From Mesostigma viride (taxonomy: Eukaryota; Streptophyta; Mesostigmatophyceae; Mesostigmatales; Mesostigmataceae): 64,000 nt of DNA. Numbering within the stretch: position 1 is the stretch's first letter; every line of letters starts with the position of its first letter. Below, piece by piece: positions 54,801 to 64,000 of this stretch. The notes under the pieces are model-generated. The model had not been told where the DNA came from. It did no database searches and saw only the letters and a list, made by a program, of their open reading frames with translations. The DNA lies in contig RPFO01000206.1 of the NCBI GenBank assembly GCA_009746045.1, forward strand, positions 24,748-88,747, read 5' to 3'. The translations under genes and the position numbers were made by a program.

Positions 54801-57412
54801 GTACGTGTGTGTGCACTCGCCCCTTGCGTGCGCGGTGGATGTACAGGTGTGTGCAGCCGCCCCTTGCGTGCATGGTGTATGTACATGTGTGTGCAGCCGC
54901 CCCTTGCGTGCGCGGTGGATGTACATGTGTGTGCAGCCGAACCTTGCGTGCATGGTGTGTGTACCTGTGCGTGAAGTCGCTCCTTGCGTGCATGGTGTGT
55001 GTACGTGTGTGTGCAGCCGCCCCTTGCGTGCATGGTGTATGTACATGTGAGTGCCGTTGCCCCTTGCGTGCGCGGTGTATGTACGTGTGTGTGCAGCCGT
55101 CCCTTAATTGCGTGCGCGGTGTGTGTACGTGTGTGTGCACTCGCCCCTTGCGTGCGCGGTGTATGTACGTGTGTGCAGCCGCCCCTTGCGTGCGCGGTGT
55201 ATGCCAGTGTGTGTGCATGCCGGCCCTTGCGTGCAAGGTGTGTGTAAGTGTGTGTGCAGCCCCTTGCGTGCATGGTGTATGTACGTGTGTGTGCAGCTGC
55301 CCCTTGCGTGCGCGGTGTGTGTACGTGTGTGTGCAGCCGCCCCGTGGTTGCGCGGTGTATGTACATGTGTGTGCAGTTGCCCCTTGCGTGCGCGGTGTAT
55401 GTACGTGTGTGTGCAGCCGCCCCTTGCGTGCGCGGTGTAGGTACGTGTGTGTGCAGCCGCCCCAAGCGTGCGCGGTGTGTGTACATGTGTGTGCAGTTGC
55501 CCCTTGCGTGCGCGGTGTATGTACGTGTGTGTGCAGCCGCCCCGTGGTTGCGCGGTGTATGTACATGTGTGTGCAGTTGCCCCTTGCGTGCGCGGTGTAT
55601 GTACGTGTGTGTGCAGCCGCCCCTTGCGTGCGCGGTGTAGGTACGTGTGTGTGCAGCCGCCCCAAGCGTGCGCGGTGTGTGTACATGTGTGTGCAGTTGC
55701 CCCTTGCGTGCGCGGTGTGTGTACGTGTGTGTGCAGCCGCCCCTTGCGTGCGCGGTGTATGTACGTGTGTGTGCAGTTGCCCCTTGCGTGCGCGGTGGTT
55801 TTTCGTGTGTGTGCAGCCGGCCCTTGCGTGCGGTGTGTGTACATGTGAGTGCAGCTGCCCCAAGCGTGCGCGGTGTGTGTACATGTGTGTGCAGTTGCCC
55901 CTTGCGTGCGCGGTGGATGTACGTGTGTGTGCAGCCGCCCCTTGCGTGCGCGGTGTATTTACGTGTGTGTGCAGCCGCCCCAAGCGTGCGCGGTGTGTGT
56001 ACGTGTGTGTGCAGTTGCCCCTTGCGTGCGCGGTGTGTGTACATGTGTGTGCAGCCCCCCTTGCGTGCGCGGTGTATGTACATGTGTGTGCAGTTGCCCC
56101 TTGCGTGCGTGTGTGTACGTGTGTGTGCAGCCGCCCCTTGCGTGCGCGGTGTAGGTACGTGTGTGTGCAGCCGCCCCGTGGTGCGCGGTGGTGTACATGT
56201 GTGTGAGCCCCTTGCGTGCGCGGTGTATGTACGTGTGTGTGCAGCCGCCCCTTGCGTGCGCGGTGTGTGTACGTGTGTGCAGCCGCCCCTTGCGTGCGCG
56301 GTGGATGTACGTGTGTGTGCAGCCGCCCCTTGCGTGCGCGGTGTGTGTACATGTGAGTGCAGCTGCCCCAAGCGTGCGCGGTGTGTGTACATGTGTGTGC
56401 AGTTGCCCCTTGCGTGCGCGGTGGATGTACGTGTGTGTGCAGCCGCTTGCGTGCGCGGTGTGTACGTGTGTGTGCAGCCGCCCCAAGCGTGCGCGGTGTG
56501 TGTACGTGTGTGTGCAGTTGCCCCTTGCGTGCGCGGTGGTGTACATGTGTGTGCAGCCGCCCCTTGCGTGCGCGGTGGATGTACATGTGTGTGCAGCCGC
56601 CCTTGCGTGCGGTTATGTACGTGTGTGTGCAGCCGGCCCTTGCGTGCGCGGTGGATGTACGTGTGTGTGCAGCCGCCCCTTGCGTGCATGGTGTGTGTAC
56701 GTGTGTGTGCAGCGCCCCTTGCGTGCGCGGTGTATGTACGTTGTGTGCATGCCGCCCTTGCGTGCGGTGTATGTACATGTGTTGCAGGCCCCTTGCGTGC
56801 GCGGTGTATGTACGTGTGTGTGCAGCCCCCTTGCGTGCGCGGTGTATGTACGTGTGTGCGCACTCGCCCCTTGCGTGCGCGGTGTATGTACGTGTGTGTG
56901 CAGCCGCCCCTTGCGTGCGCGGTGTATGTACATGTGTGTGCAGCCGCCCCTTGCGTGCGCGGTGGATGTACATGTGTGGCAGTTGCCCCTTGCGTGCGCG
57001 GTGTATGTACGTGTTGTGCACCGCCCCTTGCGTGCGCGGTGTATGTACGTGTGTGTGCAGCCGCCCCTTGCGTGCATGGTGTATGTACGTGTGTGTGCAG
57101 GCCCCTTGCGTGCGCGGTGTATGTACGTGTGTGTGCAGCCGCCCCTTGCGTGCGCGGTGTATGTACGTGTGTGCGCACTCGCCCCTTGCGTGCGCGGTGT
57201 ATGTACGTGTGTGTGCAGCCGCCCCTTGCGTGCGCGGTGTATGTACATGTGTGTGCATCCGTCCTTGCGTGCGCGGTGTATGTACATGTGTTTGCACCGC
57301 CCCTTGCGTGCGCGGTGTATGTACATGTGTGTGCAGCCGCCCCTTGCGTGCATGGTTTATGTACATGTGTGTGCAGTCGCCCCGTGCGTGCGCAGTGTAT
57401 GTACGTGTGTGT
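51811..57412 (+). repeat. 40-bp satellite, first block (about 140 copies)
   Basis: The unit is about 40 bp (GTGTGCAGCCGCCCCTTGCG then TGCGCGGTGTATGTACGTGT). Variants of the middle word (CAGTTGCCCC, CACTCGCCCC, CATCCTTGTCC, CATGCCGGCCC) allow higher-order units to be followed. Since 40 is not a multiple of three and the unit lacks stops on both strands, every frame is open for hundreds of codons; none is regarded as a gene. 56040-57300 shows unusually many 1-3 base deletions. Confidence 0.97.
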
Positions 57413-57906
57413 CGGCGGGCCCACTTCAAATGTTCCGCCGTCCAAGCCAAGTGTGTGACACTTTTGGTCGTTTTTCGCAAAAAAAAAATAAAATTTCGCA
57501 CGAGTTCGCGTGATTTTCGCGTGATTTTCGCAAAATTTTCACACATTTTCGCACGATTTCGCACGATTTCGCACAATTTTGCATGATTTCGCACAATTTC
57601 GCATGGATTTCAACCAAGGGTCGTTTTGGGGAGTGACGTTTGACAAAATTTCGCATGAATTCACACACGTTGTGCACATCAAAATTTTTTACCGTCGACA
57701 TTTTTCACATGAAATTTCGCACAATTTCAGCAAATTTCGCACAAATTCGCACGATTTCAGCAAATTTCACACGATTTCAGCAAATTTCGCACAATTTGGC
57801 ACGATTTCGCACGACGAATCACTCTGCAGAGTGACGATCGTCGAAAAAGTAAAAAAAACGACCAAAAGTGTCACACTTTTCGGAACATTTGAAGTGGGCC
57901 CGGCCG
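57413..57906. mobile_element. 494-bp inverted-repeat element (MITE-like) in the satellite
   Basis: The left end CGGCGGGCCCACTTCAAATG and the right end (reverse complement CGGCCGGGCCCACTTCAAAT) match with a one-base indel through TGTTCCG. A second matched block GTGTGACACTTTTGGTCG (57451-57470 and 57857-57875 inverted) follows. The 3-bp flanks are TGT. The empty site GTACGTGTGTGTGCAGCC exists at about 53639 and 61699 and equals the flanks with one TGT removed. The interior is made of TTCGCACAATTTC words in AT-rich sequence. No coding potential. The superfamily is uncertain. Confidence 0.88.
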
Positions 57907-60900
57907 TGTGCAGCCGCCCCTTGCGTGCGTGGTGTGTGTACATGTGAGTGCAGCCGCCCCTTGCGTGCGCGGTGTGTGTACGTGTGTGTGCAGCAGCCCC
58001 TTGCGTGCTTTGTGTGTGTACATGTGTGTGAATCCTTGTCCTTGCGTGCATGGTGTGTGTACGTGTGTGTGCAGCCGCCCCTTGCGTGCATGGTGGATGT
58101 ACATGTGAGTGCCGTTGCCCCTTGCGTGCGCGGTGTATGTACGTGTGTGTGCAGCCGTCCCTTAATTGCGTGCGCGGTGTGTGTACGTGTGTGTGCACTC
58201 GCCCCTTGCGTGCGCGGTGTATGTACGTGTGTGCAGCCGCCCCTTGCGTGCGCGGTGTATGCCAGTGTGTGTGCATGCCGGCCCTTGCGTGCAAGGTGGT
58301 GTGTAAGTGTGTGTGCAGCCCCTTGCGTGCATGGTGTATGTACGTGTGTGTGCAGCCGGCCCTTGCGTGCATGGTGTGTGTACATGTGAGTGCAGCCGTC
58401 CCTTCCGTGCATGGTGTGTGTACGTGTGTGTGCAGTTGCCCCTTGCGTGCGCAGTGTATGTACGTGTGTGTGCATGCCGGCCCTTGCGTGCATGGTGTGT
58501 GTACGTGTGTGTGCAGTTGCCCCTTGCATGCGCGGTGTATGTACATGTGAGTGCAGCCGCCCAAGAGTATGTACATGTGAGTGCCGTCGCCCCTAATTGC
58601 GTGCATTGTGTGTGTAAGTGTGTGTGCAGCAGCCCCTTGCGTGCGCGGTGTATGTACGTGTGTGTGCAGCCGCCCCTTGCGTGCATGGTGTATGTCCATG
58701 TGAGTGCCGTTGCCCCTTGCGTGCGCGGTGTATGTACGTGTGTGTGCAGCCGTCCCTTAATTGCGTGCGCGGTGGATGTACATGTGCGGGCAGTTGCCCC
58801 TTGCGTGCGCGGTGTATGTACGTGTGTGTGCAGCCGTCCCTTGCGTGCGCGGTGTATGTACGTGTGTGTGCAGCCGCCCCTTGCGTGCATGGTGAGTGTA
58901 AGTGTGTGTGCAGCAGCCCCTTGCGTGCGCAGTGTATGTACGTGTGTGTGCAGCCGCCCCTTGCGTGCGCGGTGTGTGTATACTGTGTGTGCATGCCGGC
59001 CCTTGCGTGCATGGTGTGTGTACGTGTGTGTGCAGCCGCCCCTTGCGTGCGCGGTGTGTGTACGTGTGTGTGCACTCGCCCCTTGCGTGCGCGGTGGATG
59101 TACAGGTGTGTGCAGCCGCCCCTTGCGTGCATGGTGTATGTACATGTGTGTGCAGCCGCCCCTTGCGTGCGCGGTGGATGTACATGTGTGTGCAGCCGAA
59201 CCTTGCGTGCATGGTGTGTGTACCTGTGCGTGAAGTCGCTCCTTGCGTGCATGGTGTGTGTACGTGTGTGTGCAGCCGCCCCTTGCGTGCATGGTGTATG
59301 TACATGTGAGTGCCGTTGCCCCTTGCGTGCGCGGTGTATGTACGTGTGTGTGCAGCCGTCCCTTAATTGCGTGCGCGGTGTGTGTACGTGTGTGTGCACT
59401 CGCCCCTTGCGTGCGCGGTGTATGTACGTGTGTGCAGCCGCCCCTTGCGTGCGCGGTGTATGCCAGTGTGTGTGCATGCCGGCCCTTGCGTGCAAGGTGT
59501 GTGTAAGTGTGTGTGCAGCCCCTTGCGTGCATGGTGTATGTACGTGTGTGTGCAGCTGCCCCTTGCGTGCGCGGTGTGTGTACGTGTGTGTGCAGCCGCC
59601 CCGTGGTTGCGCGGTGTATGTACATGTGTGTGCAGTTGCCCCTTGCGTGCGCGGTGTATGTACGTGTGTGTGCAGCCGGCCCTTGCGTGCGCGGTGTAGG
59701 TACGTGTGTGTGCAGCCGCCCCAAGCGTGCGCGGTGTGTGTACATGTGTGTGCAGTTGCCCCTTGCGTGCGCGGTGTATGTACGTGTGTGTGCAGCCGCC
59801 CCGTGGTTGCGCGGTGTATGTACATGTGTGTGCAGTTGCCCCTTGCGTGCGCGGTGTATGTACGTGTGTGTGCAGCCGCCCCTTGCGTGCGCGGTGTAGG
59901 TACGTGTGTGTGCAACCGCCCCAAGCGTGCGCGGTGTGTGTACATGTGTGTGCAGTTGCCCCTTGCGTGCGCGGTGTGTGTACGTGTGTGTGCAGCCGCC
60001 CCTTGCGTGCGCGGTGTATGTACGTGTGTGTGCAGTTGCCCCTTGCGTGCGCGGTGGTTTTTCGTGTGTGTGCAGCCGGCCCTTGCGTGCGCGGTGTGTG
60101 TACATGTGAGTGCAGCTGCCCCAAGCGTGCGCGGTGTGTACATGTGTGTGCAGTTGCCCCTTGCGTGCGCGGTGGATGTACGTGTGTGTGCAGCCGCCCC
60201 TTGCGTGCGCGGTGTATTTACGTGTGTGTGCAGCCGCCCCAAGCGTGCGCGGTGTGTGTACGTGTGTGTGCAGTTGCCCCTTGCGTGCGCGGTGTGTGTA
60301 CATGTGTGTGCAGTTGCCCCTTGCGTGCGCGGTGTATGTACATGTGTGTGCAGTTGCCCCTTGCGTGCGCGGTGTATGTACGTGTGTGTGCAGCCGCCCC
60401 TTGCGTGCGCGGTGTAGGTACGTGTGTGTGCAGCCGCCCCAAGCGTGCGCGGTGTGTGTACATGTGTGTGCAGTTGCCCCTTGCGTGCGCGGTGTGTGTA
60501 CGTGTGTGTGCAGCCGCCCCTTGCGTGCGCGGTGGATGTACGTGTGTGTGCAGTTGCCCCTTGCATGCGCGGTGGATGTACGTGTGTGTGCAGCCGCCCC
60601 TTGCGTGCGCGGTGTGTGTACATGTGAGTGCAGCTGCCCCAAGCGTGCGCGGTGTGTGTACATGTGTGTGCAGTTGCCCCTTGCGTGCGCGGTGGATGTA
60701 CGTGTGTGTGCAGCCGCCCCTTGCGTGCGCGGTGTATGTACGTGCGTGTGCAGCCGCCCCTTGCGTGCGCGGTGTATGTACATGTGTGTGCATCCTTGTC
60801 CTTGCGTGCGCGGTGTATGTACATGTGTTTGCACTCGCCCCTTGCGTGCGCGGTGGATGTACATGTGTGTGCAGCCGCCCCTTGCGTGCATGGTTTATGT

Positions 60901-63900
60901 ACATGTGTGTGCAGTCGCCGGCCCCGTGCGTGCGCAGTGGATGTACGTGTGTGTGCAGCCGCCCCGTGCGTGCATGGTGTGTGTACGTGTGTGTGCAGCA
61001 GCCCCTTGCGTGCGCGGTGTATGTACGTTTCTGTGCATGCCGGCCCTTGCGTGCATGGTGTATGTACATGTGCTTGCACTGGCCCCTTGCGTGCGCGGTG
61101 TATGTACGTGTGTGTGCAGCCCCCCTTGCGTGCGCGGTGTATGTACGTGTGTGCGCACTCGCCCCTTGCGTGCGCGGTGTATGTACGTGTGTGTGCAGCC
61201 GCCCCTTGCGTGCGCGGTGTATGTACATGTGTGTGCAGCCGCCCCTTGCGTGTGCGGTGGATGTACATGTGCGGGCAGTTGCCCCTTGCGTGCGCGGTGT
61301 ATGTACATGTGTTTGCACTCGCCCCTTGCGTGCGCGGTGTATGTACATGTGTGTGCAGCCGCCCCTTGCGTGCATGGTGTATGTACATGTGCTTGCACTG
61401 GCCCCGTGCGTGCGCGGTGTATGTACGTGTGTGTGCAGCCGCCCTTGCGTGCGCGGTGTATGTACGTGTGTGCGCACTCGCCCCTTGCGTGCGCGGTGTA
61501 TGTACGTGTGTGTGCAGCCGCCCCTTGCGTGCGCGGTGTATGTACATGTGTGTGCATCCTTGTCCTTGCGTGCGCGGTGTATGTACATGTGTTTGCACTC
61601 GCCCCTTGCGTGCGCGGTGTATGTACATGTGTGTGCAGCCGCCCCTTGCGTGCATGGTTTATGTACATGTGTGTGCAGTCGCCCCTTGCGTGCGCAGTGT
61701 ATGTACGTGTGTGTGCAGCCGCCCCTTGCGTGCGTGGTGTGTGTACATGTGAGTGCAGCCGCCCCTTGCGTGCGCGGTGTGTGTACGTGTGTGTGCAGCA
61801 GCCCCTTGCGTGCTTTGTGTGTGTACATGTGTGTGAATCCTTGTCCTTGCGTGCGGTGTGTGTACGTGTGTGTGCAGCCGCCCCTTGCGTGCATGGTGGA
61901 TGTACATGTGAGTGCCGTTGCCCTTGCGTGCGCGGTGTATGTACGTGTGTGTGCAGCCGTCCCTTAATTGCGTGCGCGGTGTGTGTACGTGTGTGTGCAC
62001 TCGCCCCTTGCGTGCGCGGTGTATGTACGTGTGTGCAGCCGCCCCTTGCGTGCGCGGTGTATGCCAGTGTGTGTGCATGCCGGCCCTTGCGTGCAAGGTG
62101 GTGTGTAAGTGTGTGTGCAGCCCCTTGCGTGCATGGTGTATGTACGTGTGTGTGCAGCCGGCCCTTGCGTGCATGGTGTGTGTACATGTGAGTGCAGCCG
62201 CCCTTCCGTGCATGGTGTGTGTACGTGTGTGTGCAGTTGCCCCTTGCGTGCGCAGTGTATGTACGTGTGTGTGCATGCCGGCCCTTGCGTGCATGGTGTG
62301 TGTACGTGTGTGTGCAGTTGCCCCTTGCATGCGCGGTGTATGTACATGTGAGTGCAGCCGCCCAAGAGTATGTACATGTGAGTGCCGTCGCCCCTAATTG
62401 CGTGCATTGTGTGTGTAAGTGTGTGTGCAGCAGCCCCTTGCGTGCGCGGTGTATGTACGTGTGTGTGCAGCCGCCCCTTGCGTGCATGGTGTATGTCCAT
62501 GTGAGTGCCGTTGCCCCTTGCGTGCGCGGTGTATGTACGTGTGTGTGCAGCCGTCCCTTAATTGCGTGCGCGGTGGATGTACATGTGCGGGCAGTTGCCC
62601 CTTGCGTGCGCGGTGTATGTACGTGTGTGTGCAGCCGTCCCTTGCGTGCGCGGTGTATGTACGTGTGTGTGCAGCCGCCCCTTGCGTGCATGGTGAGTGT
62701 AAGTGTGTGTGCAGCAGCCCCTTGCGTGCGCAGTGTATGTACGTGTGTGTGCAGCCGCCCCTTGCGTGCGCGGTGTGTGTATACTGTGTGTGCATGCCGG
62801 CCCTTGCGTGCATGGTGTGTGTACGTGTGTGTGCAGCCGCCCCTTGCGTGCGCGGTGTGTGTACGTGTGTGTGCACTCGCCCCTTGCGTGCGCGGTGGAT
62901 GTACAGGTGTGTGCAGCCGCCCCTTGCGTGCATGGTGTATGTACATGTGTGTGCAGCCGCCCCTTGCGTGCGCGGTGGATGTACATGTGTGTGCAGCCGA
63001 ACCTTGCGTGCATGGTGTGTGTACCTGTGCGTGAAGTCGCTCCTTGCGTGCATGGTGTGTGTACGTGTGTGTGCAGCCGCCCCTTGCGTGCATGGTGTAT
63101 GTACATGTGAGTGCCGTTGCCCCTTGCGTGCGCGGTGTATGTACGTGTGTGTGCAGCCGTCCCTTAATTGCGTGCGCGGTGTGTGTACGTGTGTGTGCAC
63201 TCGCCCCTTGCGTGCGCGGTGTATGTACGTGTGTGCAGCCGCCCCTTGCGTGCGCGGTGTATGCCAGTGTGTGTGCATGCCGGCCCTTGCGTGCAAGGTG
63301 TGTGTAAGTGTGTGTGCAGCCCCTTGCGTGCATGGTGTATGTACGTGTGTGTGCAGCTGCCCCTTGCGTGCGCGGTGTGTACGTGTGTGTGCAGCCGCCC
63401 CGTGGTTGCGCGGTGTATGTACATGTGTGTGCAGTTGCCCCTTGCGTGCGCGGTGTATGTACGTGTGTGTGCAGCCGCCCCTTGCGTGCGCGGTGTAGGT
63501 ACGTGTGTGTGCAGCCGCCCCAAGCGTGCGCGGTGTGTGTGTACATGTGTGTGCAGTTGCCCCTTGCGTGCGCGGTGTATGTACGTGTGTGTGCAGCCGC
63601 CCCGTGGTTGCGCGGTGTATGTACATGTGTGTGCAGTTGCCCCTTGCGTGCGCGGTGTATGTACGTGTGTGTGCAGCCGCCCCTTGCGTGCGCGGTGTAG
63701 GTACGTGTGTGTGCAGCCGCCCCAAGCGTGCGCGGTGTGTGTACATGTGTGTGCAGTTGCCCCTTGCGTGCGCGGTGTGTGTACGTGTGTGTGCAGCCGC
63801 CCCTTGCGTGCGCGGTGTATGTACGTGTGTGTGCAGTTGCCCCTTGCGTGCGCGGTGGTTTTTCGTGTGTGTGCAGCCGCCCTTGCGTGCGCGGTGTGTG

Positions 63901-64000
63901 TACATGTGAGTGCAGCTGCCCCAAGCGTGCGCGGTGTGTGTACATGTGTGTGCAGTTGCCCCTTGCGTGCGCGGTGGATGTACGTGTGTGTGCAGCCGCC
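57907..64000 (+). repeat. 40-bp satellite, second block (about 152 copies, continues past window)
   Basis: The same unit as 51811-57412. Long stretches repeat the first block at an offset of 4259 bp (for example 54048-54974 and 58307-59233 look identical) and again at 3801 bp (58618 and 62419), showing a higher-order unit of about 3.8 kb. The array is still running at the last base. Confidence 0.97.

Noticed and set aside
57413-57906. CRISPR-like array from regularly spaced TTCGCACAATTTC words
   Set aside because: The repeats are short, contiguous and degenerate, lie between inverted termini in a eukaryotic satellite, and have no unique spacers.
51622-63945. Very long open frames (up to 1180 codons) on both strands
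   Set aside because: They come from a stop-free 40-bp satellite read in all six frames; the peptides are permutations of the same repeat.

Overview
This window is eukaryotic and consists almost entirely of nested mobile elements and satellite DNA. I recognise no intact host gene, no rRNA gene and no intact tRNA gene. The LINE, Ty3/gypsy and CACTA-type elements, the spliceosomal-looking introns and a plastid-type trnS relic point to a photosynthetic eukaryote, most likely an alga. The species cannot be fixed from sequence alone.

Layout. 309-2746 holds minus-strand LINE fragments placed head to tail. 2747-21060 is one large CACTA-type DNA transposon (element A; 53-bp terminal inverted repeats, 2-bp GA target duplication). 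It contains a broken two-exon gene, LINE 3' ends, a Ty3/gypsy element with LTRs that look identical (5951-14062, itself carrying a SINE in pol), a long CCAT array and several minisatellites. Element A sits inside a LINE ORF1; the two ORF1 halves at 2746 and 21061 rejoin in frame when one GA is removed. A 5'-truncated plus-strand LINE (21195-23110, 11-bp target duplication) splits the same ORF1 again.

24425-30747 is a second CACTA-type element (B) inside a GGGA microsatellite, with a piggyBac-like TTAA element nested in it. 30748-34010 holds microsatellites and a 173-bp satellite. 34290-40745 is another LINE-rich block with an intact ORF1-only copy, a SINE and a second piggyBac-like element that interrupts an ORF2. 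40746-45137 is a third CACTA-type element (C) with a 300-codon open gene. 45183-47790 is a truncated LTR element whose LTR carries a further DNA insertion.

47790-50560 is mostly repeats of unknown origin. 50585-51546 holds a broken plastid-type trnS followed by an 882-bp near-perfect palindrome built from three 206-bp palindromes. From about 51800 to the window end lies a 40-bp satellite with a higher-order repeat of about 3.8 kb, interrupted by a 494-bp inverted-repeat element whose empty site is preserved in two sister copies.

How the parts work together. ORF2-bearing and ORF1-only LINE copies share a 3' hairpin (stem CTCCC, loop CAAC) followed by short-period AT-rich tails, so one reverse transcriptase may serve both. 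The CACTA elements share a GA target duplication and repeat-rich subterminal regions, and two of them carry a similar basic-then-acidic protein tail. All long open frames in the last 12 kb are by-products of a stop-free 40-bp repeat, not genes.
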